Positions 17,533 to 27,298 of a stretch of DNA of 64,000 nt are shown piece after piece. The notes beneath the pieces were generated by a model. That model ran no database searches. It was not told the DNA's origin and worked only from the letters and a program-made list of their open reading frames with translations. Origin of the DNA: Asticcacaulis sp. GTDB lineage: Bacteria > Pseudomonadota > Alphaproteobacteria > Caulobacterales > Caulobacteraceae. Where the stretch lies: NCBI GenBank assembly GCA_024707255.1, contig JANQAC010000002.1, positions 56,001-120,000 of the forward strand. Direction: 5' to 3'. Position 1 is the first letter of the stretch; each line of letters begins with the position of its first letter. Both the position numbers and the translations under genes were made by a program.

Positions 17533-18489
17533 TCAGGGCGTGATCACCGGCTTGTCATCGACCCAGTCCAGCGGCGAGACATACATGGCCCTGTAGCGGT
17601 GGCGAGCGTCATCGCTGTTGCGCCAGGCATGGTAGGCGATCCAGGTCCGCCCCTGAAAGTCGAAGACACTCTGATGACCCGGCCCCACCAGGTCCGGCTG
17701 GCTCTTCAGGATCGGGTTTTCCGGTGCGTCATGGCAGGGACCGACCGGGCCATTGCAGACGGCATAGCCGGTGGCGTACTTGTCGCTGCCATAATCATTG
17801 GCGGCATAGATCATGTAGTATTTGTCGCCGTGCTTGATCATCTGCTCGCCTTCGACCACACCGCCCTCCCACGACTGGTCGTTGGTCACGCCGGTAACCA
17901 GGGCCGGCTGTCCCTCCAGGTGCTGGCCATCAGCAGTCAGGCGCTGGGCGATAATACCGATCGGCACGCCGCAGCAGTTGCCGTCGGTCTTGACGTAGAG
18001 CCACAGGTCATCGCCGTCGCGGAAAGGGCTTGGGTCTATCACGCCAAGCTCGCCGCCGCAGGTCAGGGGCGCCGATTGCGGCTTGAAGGGGCCTTCGGGT
18101 GTGTCGGAAACTGCCACGCCGACGCACAGGGTCAGGCCGTCCGGGCGCATCCGCGTCTTGTGCCGGCCCGTGAAATACATGACGTACTTGTCGCCGATTT
18201 TCATGACTTCCGGCGCCCAGATGTCGGGTCCGCCCGATCGCACCCAGCGCGGCAGCTCCGGCATGGCATCGGTCGGCGCGCTCCAGTTCCTGCCATCGGC
18301 TGAGCGCGAAAACGGCACGTTCAGCCGCTTGCCGTCGTGCTTGCCATTGGTCGAATAGGCGACCAGGCCGCCATCGACCGGCAGGACCAGCGGGTCGGGA
18401 AAATCGATGTCCAAAACCGGGGTGGCCGCGCGGGCGGGACCGGAGACGAGGGCCAAGGCAGCGGCCGCGAGAAGCATTAATCGAAGCAT
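17533..18489 (-). CDS. Exported GH43-family glycoside hydrolase
   Basis: 318 residues with a signal peptide (about 1-21, ARAATP). A five-bladed propeller with the three GH43 acidic residues: D in DIDFPDPLV, D in GVIDPSPFRDGD, and E in GGVVEGEQM. PDIWAPE and YMIYAANDYG are typical. GH43 enzymes are inverting alpha-L-arabinofuranosidases, arabinanases, beta-xylosidases or exo-beta-1,3-galactanases; the sequence does not say which. It is the last gene of the ABC importer operon, 12 bases after the binding-protein gene, suggesting that its product is what the importer takes up. Confidence 0.88.
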   Translation of the reverse strand: MLRLMLLAAAALALVSGPARAATPVLDIDFPDPLVLPVDGGLVAYSTNGKHDGKRLNVPFSRSADGRNWSAPTDAMPELPRWVRSGGPDIWAPEVMKIGDKYVMYFTGRHKTRMRPDGLTLCVGVAVSDTPEGPFKPQSAPLTCGGELGVIDPSPFRDGDDLWLYVKTDGNCCGVPIGIIAQRLTADGQHLEGQPALVTGVTNDQSWEGGVVEGEQMIKHGDKYYMIYAANDYGSDKYATGYAVCNGPVGPCHDAPENPILKSQPDLVGPGHQSVFDFQGRTWIAYHAWRNSDDARHRYRAMYVSPLDWVDDKPVITP

Positions 18490-18501
18490 GGCAAATCTCT
18501 T

Positions 18502-19821
18502 TCAGGACAGGTTGGTCAGCATGTCATTGATACGGCGCTCGGCGTCGCCCAGCGCCTGGTCCGTGGGTTTCAGGCCGGCTATGGCCGAAGCCAGCTCGTC
18601 GCTCAGCACTTCCTGGATGGCGAACTGGCGCTGCACATCGATCGGCAGACCGCGGCCATAGGAGGTGATGGCGACCAGGTCGGCGCGGTGCGGCTGGTTG
18701 CGATAGGCTGGATTGAGCGCAACCGCCTCCATGGAGGTCAGGTGTCCGGATTGCGTCCACTGGATTTCGTGCTGGGCCAGGTATTTGAGCAGGCGGAAGG
18801 CGGCCTCGGTCTGGGCGGTGGACCGCCGCTTCACCGGCATGACCCAGGCATGGCCATCGACGAAGGCCGACGGGCCGCCGCCGAACAGTTCCGGATAGGG
18901 CATGACGCTGTAGCCCTTGTAGAGTGGCCGCCCGGGCTGGGCGGCCTCGTCATCGAACGCGCCGATCATCCAGGTGCCGACGATATAGACCCCGCCGCCG
19001 CCATTGATGAAGGTGGCCGTGGCAGCGGCATATTCCTGGTCCTTAGTGGTCATGTTCTCGGTGTAGATCTGCCGGAACAGGTCGACGATCTGGCGGGCCT
19101 GCGGCGTATTCAGGCGGATGTGTTGCGGGTCCGGGAAGATGACCTGGTTCTGGGCCAGCAGGTAGGTATAGAGATTGCGGGCATAGGCCGCCTTCTCGTT
19201 GACCATGGACTGCACGAAATAGGGCTTGCCGGTGGCGGCACGGAATTGCCGGGCCTGATCCAGCAATTCCTGCGGGCTCGAAGGCAGGATCGGGCGATCG
19301 TCCTTCGTCAGCAGTCCTGCCTTGCGGAACAGGTTGAGGTTGATATGGAACAGTTGCGTCCAGGCATCGAACGGCAGGCCGTAGATATCACCATCCATAG
19401 TCACCGCACGGCGCGCCACCGGCGTGAACTGATCCGGCGTAATGCCCACGCGTTTCAGGCCGACCGTCAGCGGCATCAGGAGCTTGTGCGTCTGGTAGTC
19501 GGGGATGACGGCCATGTGCATGGTGACGACGTCCGGCGCGTCGTCCGCCGCAATCTGGGCAGATAACTGATTATAGCCCGGCCATGCCACGGCATTGACC
19601 GTCAGGCGGATATCGGGGTTTTCCAGCTCGAAGCGATCGAGCAGGCCTGTGACCAGTTCGCATTCGCCATTGGGATTGCTGAGGGGCGCGCCGAATTTCG
19701 GTACGTGGGCGCGGCAGTCGCCAAAGATACGCTGGACCGTCAGCGGCGTGCGTGCGTCCGGCTTTTGGCATCCGGCCAGGGCGGAGGCGCCCATCAGGGC
19801 CAGTAGTCCGCGCCGGTTCAT
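18502..19821 (-). CDS. ABC sugar importer, substrate-binding lipoprotein
   Basis: 439 residues. Start chosen at 19821, where the ATG overlaps the permease stop (ATGA); longer readings upstream are out-of-family translation. The N-terminus MNRRGLLALMGASALAGCQ carries a twin-arginine-like pair and a lipobox LAGC, so it is a membrane-anchored lipoprotein. The family-1 extracellular binding fold follows (DAPDVVTMHM, YGLPFDAWTQLFHINLNLF, GGGGVYIVGTWMIGAF). It captures an oligosaccharide in the periplasm and hands it to the two permeases encoded immediately upstream. Confidence 0.9.
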   Translation of the reverse strand: MNRRGLLALMGASALAGCQKPDARTPLTVQRIFGDCRAHVPKFGAPLSNPNGECELVTGLLDRFELENPDIRLTVNAVAWPGYNQLSAQIAADDAPDVVTMHMAVIPDYQTHKLLMPLTVGLKRVGITPDQFTPVARRAVTMDGDIYGLPFDAWTQLFHINLNLFRKAGLLTKDDRPILPSSPQELLDQARQFRAATGKPYFVQSMVNEKAAYARNLYTYLLAQNQVIFPDPQHIRLNTPQARQIVDLFRQIYTENMTTKDQEYAAATATFINGGGGVYIVGTWMIGAFDDEAAQPGRPLYKGYSVMPYPELFGGGPSAFVDGHAWVMPVKRRSTAQTEAAFRLLKYLAQHEIQWTQSGHLTSMEAVALNPAYRNQPHRADLVAITSYGRGLPIDVQRQFAIQEVLSDELASAIAGLKPTDQALGDAERRINDMLTNLS

Positions 19822-20666
19822 AGCTTCACCACGCCGGTCACCGCGCGCACGATATGGTGCTGGAAGAGGCAGTAGATGATCAGCACCGGCAGGCCCGCCA
19901 TAACGGCCTCGGCCATCAGCACGCCCAAACCGGTGATTTCGACATAGTTGGTCTGCGCCGCGGCCATGCCTTCGGTCAGGGTATACATGTCCGACCGTGT
20001 GGCCGAGATCAGCGGCCACCAGTAGTCGTTCCATGACAGCAGGAAGGTATAGATGCCCAGGCTGGCCTGTGCCGGTATGGTTTGCGGCAGCAGGATGCGC
20101 CAGAAAATGCGGAAGGTCGATGCGTGGTCGAGGCGGGCAGCGTCCTCAAGGCCCTTGGGCAGGGCGCGAAAGGTCTCAGTCATCAGGAAGACGCCGAAAG
20201 GCGCTGAAAGTCCCGGCAGGACGAGCGCCGCATAGGAGTTGTGCCAATGCAGCGTACTGAAGATGTGGTGGCGCGTCAGGATGACCGACTGGTCCGGAAT
20301 GGCGAGGCCCAGCAGCACAAAGCCATAGATCCAGTTGCGGCCGGGGAAGGGCAGGCGGCCGAAGGCATAGCCCGCCAGTGAAGACAGGGACAGGACGCCA
20401 ACGACGCCGAGAGCGGAGACCAGCAGCGAATTGAGGAACCAGCGCATGAGCGCGAGGTTGCCGGTCAGTTCGCGGTAATTGTTCAGCGTGTAGGGGCCAA
20501 GCGGATTGAACGACACATGGCGCGCCAGATCCGTATTGGTTCGCAACGACAGGAAGACCGCCCAGACGAGCGGCAGCAGCATGGCCACGAGGACCAGGCC
20601 GCAGAACACCCGTCGGATATCATTCCACACCCGGCGCGAGGCTGACAGGCTGGCTAACACCTTCAT
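19818..20666 (-). CDS. ABC sugar importer, inner-membrane permease (MalG type)
   Basis: 282 residues, six predicted membrane helices. The coupling EAA loop is EDAARLDHASTFRIFWRILLP (within residues about 170-195). Start chosen at 20666 because its ATG overlaps the upstream permease stop (ATGA) and the protein then has normal MalG length. Both ends overlap neighbours by four bases, the mark of strict translational coupling. Confidence 0.92.
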   Translation of the reverse strand: MKVLASLSASRRVWNDIRRVFCGLVLVAMLLPLVWAVFLSLRTNTDLARHVSFNPLGPYTLNNYRELTGNLALMRWFLNSLLVSALGVVGVLSLSSLAGYAFGRLPFPGRNWIYGFVLLGLAIPDQSVILTRHHIFSTLHWHNSYAALVLPGLSAPFGVFLMTETFRALPKGLEDAARLDHASTFRIFWRILLPQTIPAQASLGIYTFLLSWNDYWWPLISATRSDMYTLTEGMAAAQTNYVEITGLGVLMAEAVMAGLPVLIIYCLFQHHIVRAVTGVVKL

Positions 20667-21541
20667 GCGCGCCCCCATAGTCGTTGGCCGAGCTGCGGCA
20701 CCAGGGCCACGCCGACGATCAGGGCGAACAGGATCTGCGAGGCGGCGGCGGCATAGCCGACATCCCAGTGATTGAAGCCGGTCTCGTAGATATACAGCAC
20801 CATCGGCCGCGAGGCGCCATTCGGGCCGCCTTCGGTCAGCAGTTGCGGCTGCCCGAACAGCTGAAACTGCAGGGCGCATTCATAGGCGGCCACAATCACC
20901 AGGGTCGGTGTCAGCAGAGGCAGGGTTATGCGGCGAAACACGGTCCACGGCGAGGCATAGTCCATGGACGCGGCTTCATAGACGCTAGGTGGCAATTGCT
21001 GGAGCGCAGACAGAAAGAGGATCATCGGCAGGCCCAGTCCCCACCAGATGGTAATGAAGGCCATGCTGACCAGTACCAGATGCGGGTCGCTGAAGAAGGC
21101 AATCGCCGGCAGGCCAAGCATGGCGCTGACATGGCTGATCAGGCCGCCATCCGGCGTCAGAACCTGGCGCCAGACAATGGTCAGGACGGTCACCGACAGG
21201 ACCGACGAGGCGAAGACGACGCTGCGCACGAAGGCGACGAAACGGCCGGCGCGATTCAGGGCCAATGCCAGGGCCAGGGCTATGCCGACGAGTGGTGGAA
21301 CGCACAAAAGTACGAACAGAACGCTGTTGCCCATGGCCTGCAGGAAGGTGGGGTCGCGCAGGAGGCGCGTGTAGTTTTCCAGGCCGATGAAGTGTTCGCC
21401 ACCGAACAGGTTGGCGCGGAACAGGCTGAGGCGCATTCCGGCCAGCAGCGGATAGACCAGCAGCCAGACATAGATGACGAGAAAGGGCACGGCGAACAGG
21501 AAATTGTTCCATGGCGTGAAATGTCGGCGCGCGATCCTCAT
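20663..21541 (-). CDS. ABC sugar importer, inner-membrane permease (MalF/UgpA type)
   Basis: 292 residues, six predicted membrane helices, with the EAA motif YEAASMDYASPWTVFRRITLP near residues 180-200. It pairs with the MalG-type permease downstream to form the channel. The start ATG overlaps the ATPase stop by four bases (21538-21541). Length is normal. Confidence 0.92.
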   Translation of the reverse strand: MRIARRHFTPWNNFLFAVPFLVIYVWLLVYPLLAGMRLSLFRANLFGGEHFIGLENYTRLLRDPTFLQAMGNSVLFVLLCVPPLVGIALALALALNRAGRFVAFVRSVVFASSVLSVTVLTIVWRQVLTPDGGLISHVSAMLGLPAIAFFSDPHLVLVSMAFITIWWGLGLPMILFLSALQQLPPSVYEAASMDYASPWTVFRRITLPLLTPTLVIVAAYECALQFQLFGQPQLLTEGGPNGASRPMVLYIYETGFNHWDVGYAAAASQILFALIVGVALVPQLGQRLWGRA

Positions 21542-22656
21542 GACGACGCGACCACTACGGACGGGTGGTAGGCCACGCCGTCCTTGTCGAACAGGTGCGC
21601 GTGGGCGCCGTCCAGTTTCAGGCCGATCGCATCTCCTGGCTGGAGCGGGCTCAGGCCGGGTGCTTCAGCCACGATCTCACGGCCGTTTTCCAGACGGGAA
21701 TGCACGAATGAATGCTCTCCCAGGCGTTCGATGAAATCGATATGCGCCAGAAAGGCCGGTTTGCGCGGCGCCGATACGGTTACGTGTTCCGCTCGCAGGC
21801 CGAGGCGCCAGCTCTGGTGAACCGGCAGGGCATCGAAGGGAATGCGTGTGGGGATGACGACGCCGGTAGCGACGATGAATTCGGCAAGATCGGCCTTGCC
21901 GCGCCGGACATCGCCTTCCAGCAGGTTCATCGGTGTGGCGCCGATGAAACGGGCGACGAAGAGATTGGCCGGGCGGGTGAAGATTTCCTGTGGCGTACCG
22001 ATTTGCTGGATTTCGTGATCGTGCAACACCATGATGCGGTGCGCCAGGGTCATGGCCTCGACCTGGTCGTGCGTTACCATCACGACGGTCGCCGCCAGGG
22101 TCTGGCTGAGCCGGGCCAGTTCGCGCCGGGTCTTCAACCTAAGCGCCGGATCGAGGCTGGAGAGGGGTTCGTCCATCAGCAAGAGGTCAGGTTTCTTGAC
22201 CAGGGCGCGGGCCAGGGCAACGCGCTGCTTCTGGCCGCCGGAAAGGGTGGCTGGCCGGCGATCGAGCATATCGCTCAGGCTCAGCATGTCAGCGGTTCGT
22301 GAGATGCGCTGGGCAATTTCGGCCGGGGGCAGCTTGAGGTTCTGCAGGCCAAAGGACAGGTTGTCGCGCACACTCATGTGCGGATAGAGGGCGAAATCCT
22401 GGAAGACCATGGCGATGCCGCGCTCTGCGGCCGGCAGGGCCTGGACTGGACGCCCGTTCAGTCGGACCTCGCCACCATCAATGGAATCGAGCCCGGCGAT
22501 CAGGCGCAGAAGGGTCGTCTTGCCGCAGCCCGAGGGGCCGAGGATGACGAAGAACTCGCCCCGATTGATATGGAATGAAATGTCCCTGAACAGCTTCGTG
22601 TCGCCGAAAGCCTTGGCGACATTACGGAATTCAAGACCTTCTGAAATCGGAGGCAT
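21538..22656 (-). CDS. ABC sugar importer ATPase (UgpC/MalK type)
   Basis: 372 residues. Walker A GPSGCGKTT (about 38-46), Q loop in VFQDFALYPHM, signature LSGGQKQRVALARAL, Walker B LLLMDEPLSSLD, H-loop VTHDQVEAM, and a C-terminal TOBE/regulatory domain (about 240-372) of the MalK class. It powers the importer formed by the next three genes. First gene of the overlapping ATPase-permease-permease-binding-protein set; the GH43 gene upstream ends 99 bases before it once its frame is repaired. Confidence 0.93.
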   Translation of the reverse strand: MPPISEGLEFRNVAKAFGDTKLFRDISFHINRGEFFVILGPSGCGKTTLLRLIAGLDSIDGGEVRLNGRPVQALPAAERGIAMVFQDFALYPHMSVRDNLSFGLQNLKLPPAEIAQRISRTADMLSLSDMLDRRPATLSGGQKQRVALARALVKKPDLLLMDEPLSSLDPALRLKTRRELARLSQTLAATVVMVTHDQVEAMTLAHRIMVLHDHEIQQIGTPQEIFTRPANLFVARFIGATPMNLLEGDVRRGKADLAEFIVATGVVIPTRIPFDALPVHQSWRLGLRAEHVTVSAPRKPAFLAHIDFIERLGEHSFVHSRLENGREIVAEAPGLSPLQPGDAIGLKLDGAHAHLFDKDGVAYHPSVVVASS

Positions 22657-22755
22657 GCGTCAATACATCTGGATTGGGATGGCGTCGGGGCAACGCCGGG
22701 GTTCACCCATAGCCCATCCCGCAAAGGCGGGAAAGGCAGCGCAGGTTTGCGGTTC

Positions 22756-23780
22756 CTATCTGGGGGCTTCCAGCGGTACGCCTTCTTTCACTGGTTCGCC
22801 GAATGCCGGGCGTCCGTTGGCGTCCAGGTGAATGGCTGGATATGCGGGGCGCGCTTCGGGGAACAACCCATGCCGGGGCCGGAATTGGCGTGGTAGATGA
22901 TCCAATTGGTCTTGCCGTCGGGCGAGGTGAAGAAGCCGTTGTGGCCCGTGGCATAGACGCCATTGGCAACCGATTTGGACAGGACCGGCTGCGGTGATTT
23001 CGTCCAGGCTTTCGGATCGGTTGGGTCGCTGCCCCTGGGCGCACTCAGAAAGCCCAGCGCATAGTCATCCGACCAGCAGGCGCTGGCGGAATAGGTGATG
23101 AATAGCTGACCATCCGGTCCCGGCAGGAATTCCGGACCTTCGACGATCTGGCGGCCGCCCTGGCGCTCCCACGGCTGGTCGGGGATGGCGATGATGGTCT
23201 CGCCCCCCGTCAGCGTCCACGGATTAGACATAAGCGAGATACTCAGCACGCTGTCCTTGCCGGCATAGGCCGAATAGATGAAATAGCGCTTGCCACCATA
23301 TTCGAAGGTGGTGCCGTCAATACCGTGCAGGGCGGTATTGACCTGGCCCTTGTCGATCCAGTTGCCATCCGTGGGATCGGCATTCGCATTTTCCAGCACG
23401 AACACGCCACGGTGCGCATCGTCGTCATGACCGGCTTCGGCGGCGGTGTAGTAGAGATACCATTTGCCGTCGATCTTGTGCAGTTCCGGCGCCCAGATGG
23501 AGATGGAATTGGCGGCGTCGCGCGGCGGAATCCAGCTCTTGCGCTTGGCCTTCTCAAGCCGCGTAAGGTCGTTGGTCTTCCAGATGGTGATTTTGTTGCC
23601 CAGGGTGTGCATGTAATAATAGGTGCCGCCATCGCGCGTCACCCAGGGGTCGGGCCCCGAAGGCAGGAGTGGATTGGTATAGGTATTGGCGGATGGGGCT
23701 TCGGCCTTGGCCCCCAGCGGCGCCATGGCCATGAGGGCGGTAGCCAGCGCCGGCAGACAGATGGAAATCCTGCAAATCAT
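22756..23780 (-). CDS. Exported GH43-family glycoside hydrolase (frameshifted near the 3' end)
   Basis: A signal peptide (about 1-27, AKAEAP) and a GH43 propeller: PSGPDPWV (base Asp), SISIWAPELH, HGIDGTTFEY (pKa-modulating Asp) and RQIVEGPEF (acid Glu). As written, the frame ends at 22788 with an odd tail TPTDARHSANQ. Adding one base at the CC at 22824-22825 gives FTWDANGRPAFGEPVKEGVP and a stop at 22756-22758, the natural ending of this subfamily, where the genome and product resume the final strand. AGGGAGTGG precedes the start. Probably an arabinofuranosidase or exo-galactanase; it is the first gene before the ABC importer set. Confidence 0.88.
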
Positions 23781-23887
23781 TTTCCACTCCCTTAATTATA
23801 TTATTTATCCGACCATAAACAAGATATCATTGATAGACAACAGAATTTTCGTAATTTTGCGCAAGAATATTGCCGGCGGAAAAGCAG

Positions 23888-23931
23888 AAAAAAAGCCTCC
23901 CCGCCTCGGGGTGAACGAGGCCGGGAGGCTT
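23888..23931 (-). terminator. Rho-independent terminator after TBDR 2
   Basis: On the minus strand AAGCCTCCCGGCCTCG pairs with CGAGGCGGGGAGGCTT around a TTCACCC loop and is followed by a run of T. It lies 85 bases past the stop of the minus-strand TBDR and isolates it from the GH43 gene. Confidence 0.85.
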
Positions 23932-24015
23932 GAGTGCCAGCGAATTTAGGGAACAAGCTGGAGGGAGAAGCCGGACGCCCGCGGCCGGGAAATAGCCGCA
24001 GGCGCCGCGCGCAAT

Positions 24016-26799
24016 CTAGTAGTGGAAGTGGACACCGACCGAGTAGACGGTTTCTTCGGTACGGACACCGAGGGTGTACTGGCCGCCCTGGATGCCGCCA
24101 ACCGCATTGGTCGCGACGCGATAGGTCTGCATCGGCTTGGCGAACAGGTTATTGAGGTCGACGCTCAGCGAGACATTATCCGAAACCTTGTAACTGCCGG
24201 AGAAGTCGACGCGCTGGGTGCCCTTCACATAGACGCAGCCCTCATTGCCACCCCAGTTGGCGCTGGTGTCGCAGTAGCTGAGCCAGCGGCTGCGGGCATT
24301 ATAGGTCAGGCGGGCCGACCACGAGCCATTTTCGTACATACCGGTCAGGTTGCCGGTCAGGCGCGAAACACCCGCCTGGTTCTGGTCCTGCTTGGCACTG
24401 CCGTTGGCGATGGCTTCCGGTGTGTTCTTTACATGGCTGTCCATATAGGTCGCGTTGGCCTGGATGCCGAAATTACTGGCCCAGGTCGGCAGGAAGTCAA
24501 AGTCGAAGAAGGTGCTGAACTGTACTTCCGCGCCCTTGAAGCCAACATGGGCGGCATTGTACGGCACGGTCAGGCGGACGTTCTGCGTGTCGGTCGGATA
24601 GTAGATCGCCGGGTCCGTGTTGGGAACCGGATCGGGACGGTTCGGGTCCTGTGCCGGATTATTGGTGAAGGTCGTGTCCGTGATCCACTTGGTCGTATAG
24701 TTGATGAAGCCATCAACCTCGCGGTTGAACAGGTCCGCCGCGAACATGCCGGTCGTGCCAAAATAATGCTCGTAGGTCACATCGAAGTTGCTGGAGGTGT
24801 ACGGCTTCAGGTCGATATTGCCCGAGCCGCCGCCATCACGGAAAAACTGCTGGCTGGTGCTGTCATACTGAATGACATAGCTTGAGTTCACGACATAGTT
24901 CGGATTGAGATCAGAGAAGTTCGGACGCGTCCGGGTCTTGTTGGCCGCCAGACGGATTTGCGTCTTGTCCGTCAGGTGCAGGCGCATGCTGGCGGACGGC
25001 AGGGTGTCCGTATAGTCGCTGTCCGAGGTGCGTTCCGTGCTGGTCACGCTTTCCTTGCTGTTGACGACGCGCACGCCCACGACGCCATCGACGGGCACAT
25101 TGCCCAGATTGAAGGCGTAGTTGCCTTCCAGATACCCAGCCAGGGACTTTTCGTCGGCCGTGAAGTGCGCGGCCGGATTGTACAGCGGAACGCCCTGTGG
25201 GAAACCGACCAGGGTACGCAGGGCCGCGACATTGTCACGAATGGAGGCGTAGGTCGGCGTCGCCCAACTGCGTATCGTCGGATAATCATCACCCACAAAA
25301 CCCGGCTGGCTCGTGATGATGTCGAGGCCGGTATTGGGGAAGGTGATGTTCATCCCTTCGACGTTCTGGTAGCGGTCGCCGTTGTCGAAGCCGGCCTTTC
25401 TTTCCACGGCGCGGACACCGAAGCGTACTTTCGGCAGCCACGACAGTTGGGTGCGGTATTCAGCATCGGTACGGAACTGGATATCACGGCCGCGCGCCGC
25501 CAACTGGCGATCGTAGAAGCCGCGGAAGATCCAGTTGTTGGGATCGGTCATGTTGAAATTATCGAGCGTGACGTTCGTGCCGCCATCGGCATTATAGTCG
25601 ATATGGACAGTCGGCTGGACAACCGCCTGGCCGTTGACGCTCTGGACAGCCGCAAAGTCCCAGCTGTAGACCGACAGGACGTATTTCGACTGAGTCGAGG
25701 CCAGGTCGGCGCTCAGAGTCCAGTCACCGGAGTTCCATTTGCCGCCCACGGCCATCTGCCAGGTGTCGGTGTGGTCGGTGGTTGCCGCCTGCCAACCCTG
25801 CATACGGAACGGGTTGGTGACGGTCATGCTTTCGACCTGTTTGCCGTCGTCACTCAGCTCGACATCGCTGTAGTTCGAACCACCCCACAGCGGCACTTCC
25901 AGATTACGGTCGGAGGTCTTGGAATTATAGCCCTGGTAGAGGAAGTCGGCGTACAGATCCAACTCCTGGCTCGGGCGCCATTGCAGGGCGGCGTTGGCCG
26001 ACGGACGTTCGCGGTCATGCTGGGAGTAGTTGATGCCGGGGTCGTCACCAAAGCGGTGACCGTCGACATTGGCACTGATGAATCCGCCCAGGGTACGGGT
26101 CGAGTCGAGATACTGGAAGCGGTTGTAGGAGACGTTCAGCAGCGCGCCGACTTCACCCATGCCGGTCATCCAGCGATCGCTGATCAGAAAGTTGCCGTTG
26201 GGCGAATACTTCTTGGATTGGTTGGCATACAGATAGTTGACCATGCCGGAGATTTCGCGGCCGCTGAAATCGAACGGGCGGCGGCCGCGGACGTTGATCA
26301 GGCCGGCTATGCCGCCTTCAACCTGGTCGGCGGTCGTTGACTTGTAGACTTCCAGGGCGGCGACGTTACCGGCGGCGAAATCCTGCGAGGCGACGAAACG
26401 GCCTTCGGCGGTAAAGATATCGCGGCCATTGTAGCTGGTGGCGATGTTTGGAAGCCCGCGCACCAGGACGCTGTCGGCTTCGCCGCCATTACGGCCGACG
26501 GTGATGCCGGTCACGCGGGCCAGCGAGTCCGACACGGTGGTATCCGGCAGCTTGCCGATTTCGGCCGACACAACGGCGTCGACGATCTGATCGGAATTTC
26601 GCTTGAGAGCGCGCGACGAGGCGGCGCTGCGACGCATGCCGGTTACGACGACCGTTGTGCCGGCGTCATTGGTGTCGCCGGTCGCTTCCGAGGTCTGAGT
26701 GGTGGCGGCCGGCTGGCTGTCTTGCGCCATGGCGACACCGCCCCATGACAGGATAGACATGGTCGAGGCTGTGGCGAGGATATAAGCTTTGAGTTTCAT
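24016..26799 (-). CDS. TonB-dependent receptor 2 (carbohydrate-type)
   Basis: 927 residues. Signal peptide about 1-25 (VAMAQD), TonB-box-like TTVVVTGMRRS, plug (about 55-190) with IGKLPDTTVSDSLARVTGITV and SVLVRGLPN, then a barrel ending YSVGVHFHY. It is similar to TBDR 4 in length and plug wording (LVRGLPD..., SYNGRDI/TVNGRDI). AGGAACAGGG precedes the start. It is divergent from the second halogenase gene and followed, after a terminator, by the GH43/ABC set. Expected to import galactan or arabinan fragments. Confidence 0.95.
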   Translation of the reverse strand: MKLKAYILATASTMSILSWGGVAMAQDSQPAATTQTSEATGDTNDAGTTVVVTGMRRSAASSRALKRNSDQIVDAVVSAEIGKLPDTTVSDSLARVTGITVGRNGGEADSVLVRGLPNIATSYNGRDIFTAEGRFVASQDFAAGNVAALEVYKSTTADQVEGGIAGLINVRGRRPFDFSGREISGMVNYLYANQSKKYSPNGNFLISDRWMTGMGEVGALLNVSYNRFQYLDSTRTLGGFISANVDGHRFGDDPGINYSQHDRERPSANAALQWRPSQELDLYADFLYQGYNSKTSDRNLEVPLWGGSNYSDVELSDDGKQVESMTVTNPFRMQGWQAATTDHTDTWQMAVGGKWNSGDWTLSADLASTQSKYVLSVYSWDFAAVQSVNGQAVVQPTVHIDYNADGGTNVTLDNFNMTDPNNWIFRGFYDRQLAARGRDIQFRTDAEYRTQLSWLPKVRFGVRAVERKAGFDNGDRYQNVEGMNITFPNTGLDIITSQPGFVGDDYPTIRSWATPTYASIRDNVAALRTLVGFPQGVPLYNPAAHFTADEKSLAGYLEGNYAFNLGNVPVDGVVGVRVVNSKESVTSTERTSDSDYTDTLPSASMRLHLTDKTQIRLAANKTRTRPNFSDLNPNYVVNSSYVIQYDSTSQQFFRDGGGSGNIDLKPYTSSNFDVTYEHYFGTTGMFAADLFNREVDGFINYTTKWITDTTFTNNPAQDPNRPDPVPNTDPAIYYPTDTQNVRLTVPYNAAHVGFKGAEVQFSTFFDFDFLPTWASNFGIQANATYMDSHVKNTPEAIANGSAKQDQNQAGVSRLTGNLTGMYENGSWSARLTYNARSRWLSYCDTSANWGGNEGCVYVKGTQRVDFSGSYKVSDNVSLSVDLNNLFAKPMQTYRVATNAVGGIQGGQYTLGVRTEETVYSVGVHFHY

Positions 26800-27298
26800 T
26801 CCCTGTTCCTGCTTTTAGTTCAGATTGACGCTTCGTGGCCAAGCGTGTTGGACTTGGTATATGATTTATATGATTATTGATGCAATTGATTTCTTTCGTT
26901 CAGCGAAAGGCGCGGGCGAAATGATGCAATTATGCTACAATTTAAATTGCCCAGTTATTTCAGTCATGTAGGGCTCCGAAAGGACCGCTCGAGCGGAAAA
27001 GGGCGCCGGGATTGAGATGGGTTTAGCGCAAGCCCTTAACAATTATAATACTTTTTATTTTCATTAGGTGGCGTGTCTGGTTTAGTGTGGTGATCCCAAA
27101 CGCCCGTTGCGCACATTTTACCCTTGGTTTCCCTGGTCGTGCTTCTGGCTAATTCATTTGTCGTTATTATCGTACAAATTTATTGTCATTGCCCTATTCC
27201 GGTGTTACGCCGGCATATAGCGCAACGAACCAACAACTTGCCGGACGCAGGGCAGACCTTCCCCCGACGGCGCAGACATAAGCGCTCGCCGGAGAAAA
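26800..27298. promoter_or_regulatory. Divergent promoter region between TBDR 2 and halogenase 2
   Basis: About 500 AT-rich bases without a credible gene. It contains the motif TTATCGTACAA at 27167-27177, which recurs at three other places in the window, and a lone GCTACA half site at 26934-26939. GGAG sits five bases before the halogenase ATG at 27299. Confidence 0.55.

Noticed and set aside
17515..17540. Short direct repeat GTCTCAGGGC between two convergent genes
   Set aside because: Only ten bases, two copies, no hairpin or T run; not a terminator or array.
23825..23835. Short palindrome TATCATTGATA before the GH43 gene
   Set aside because: Short, AT-only core and not repeated elsewhere in the window.
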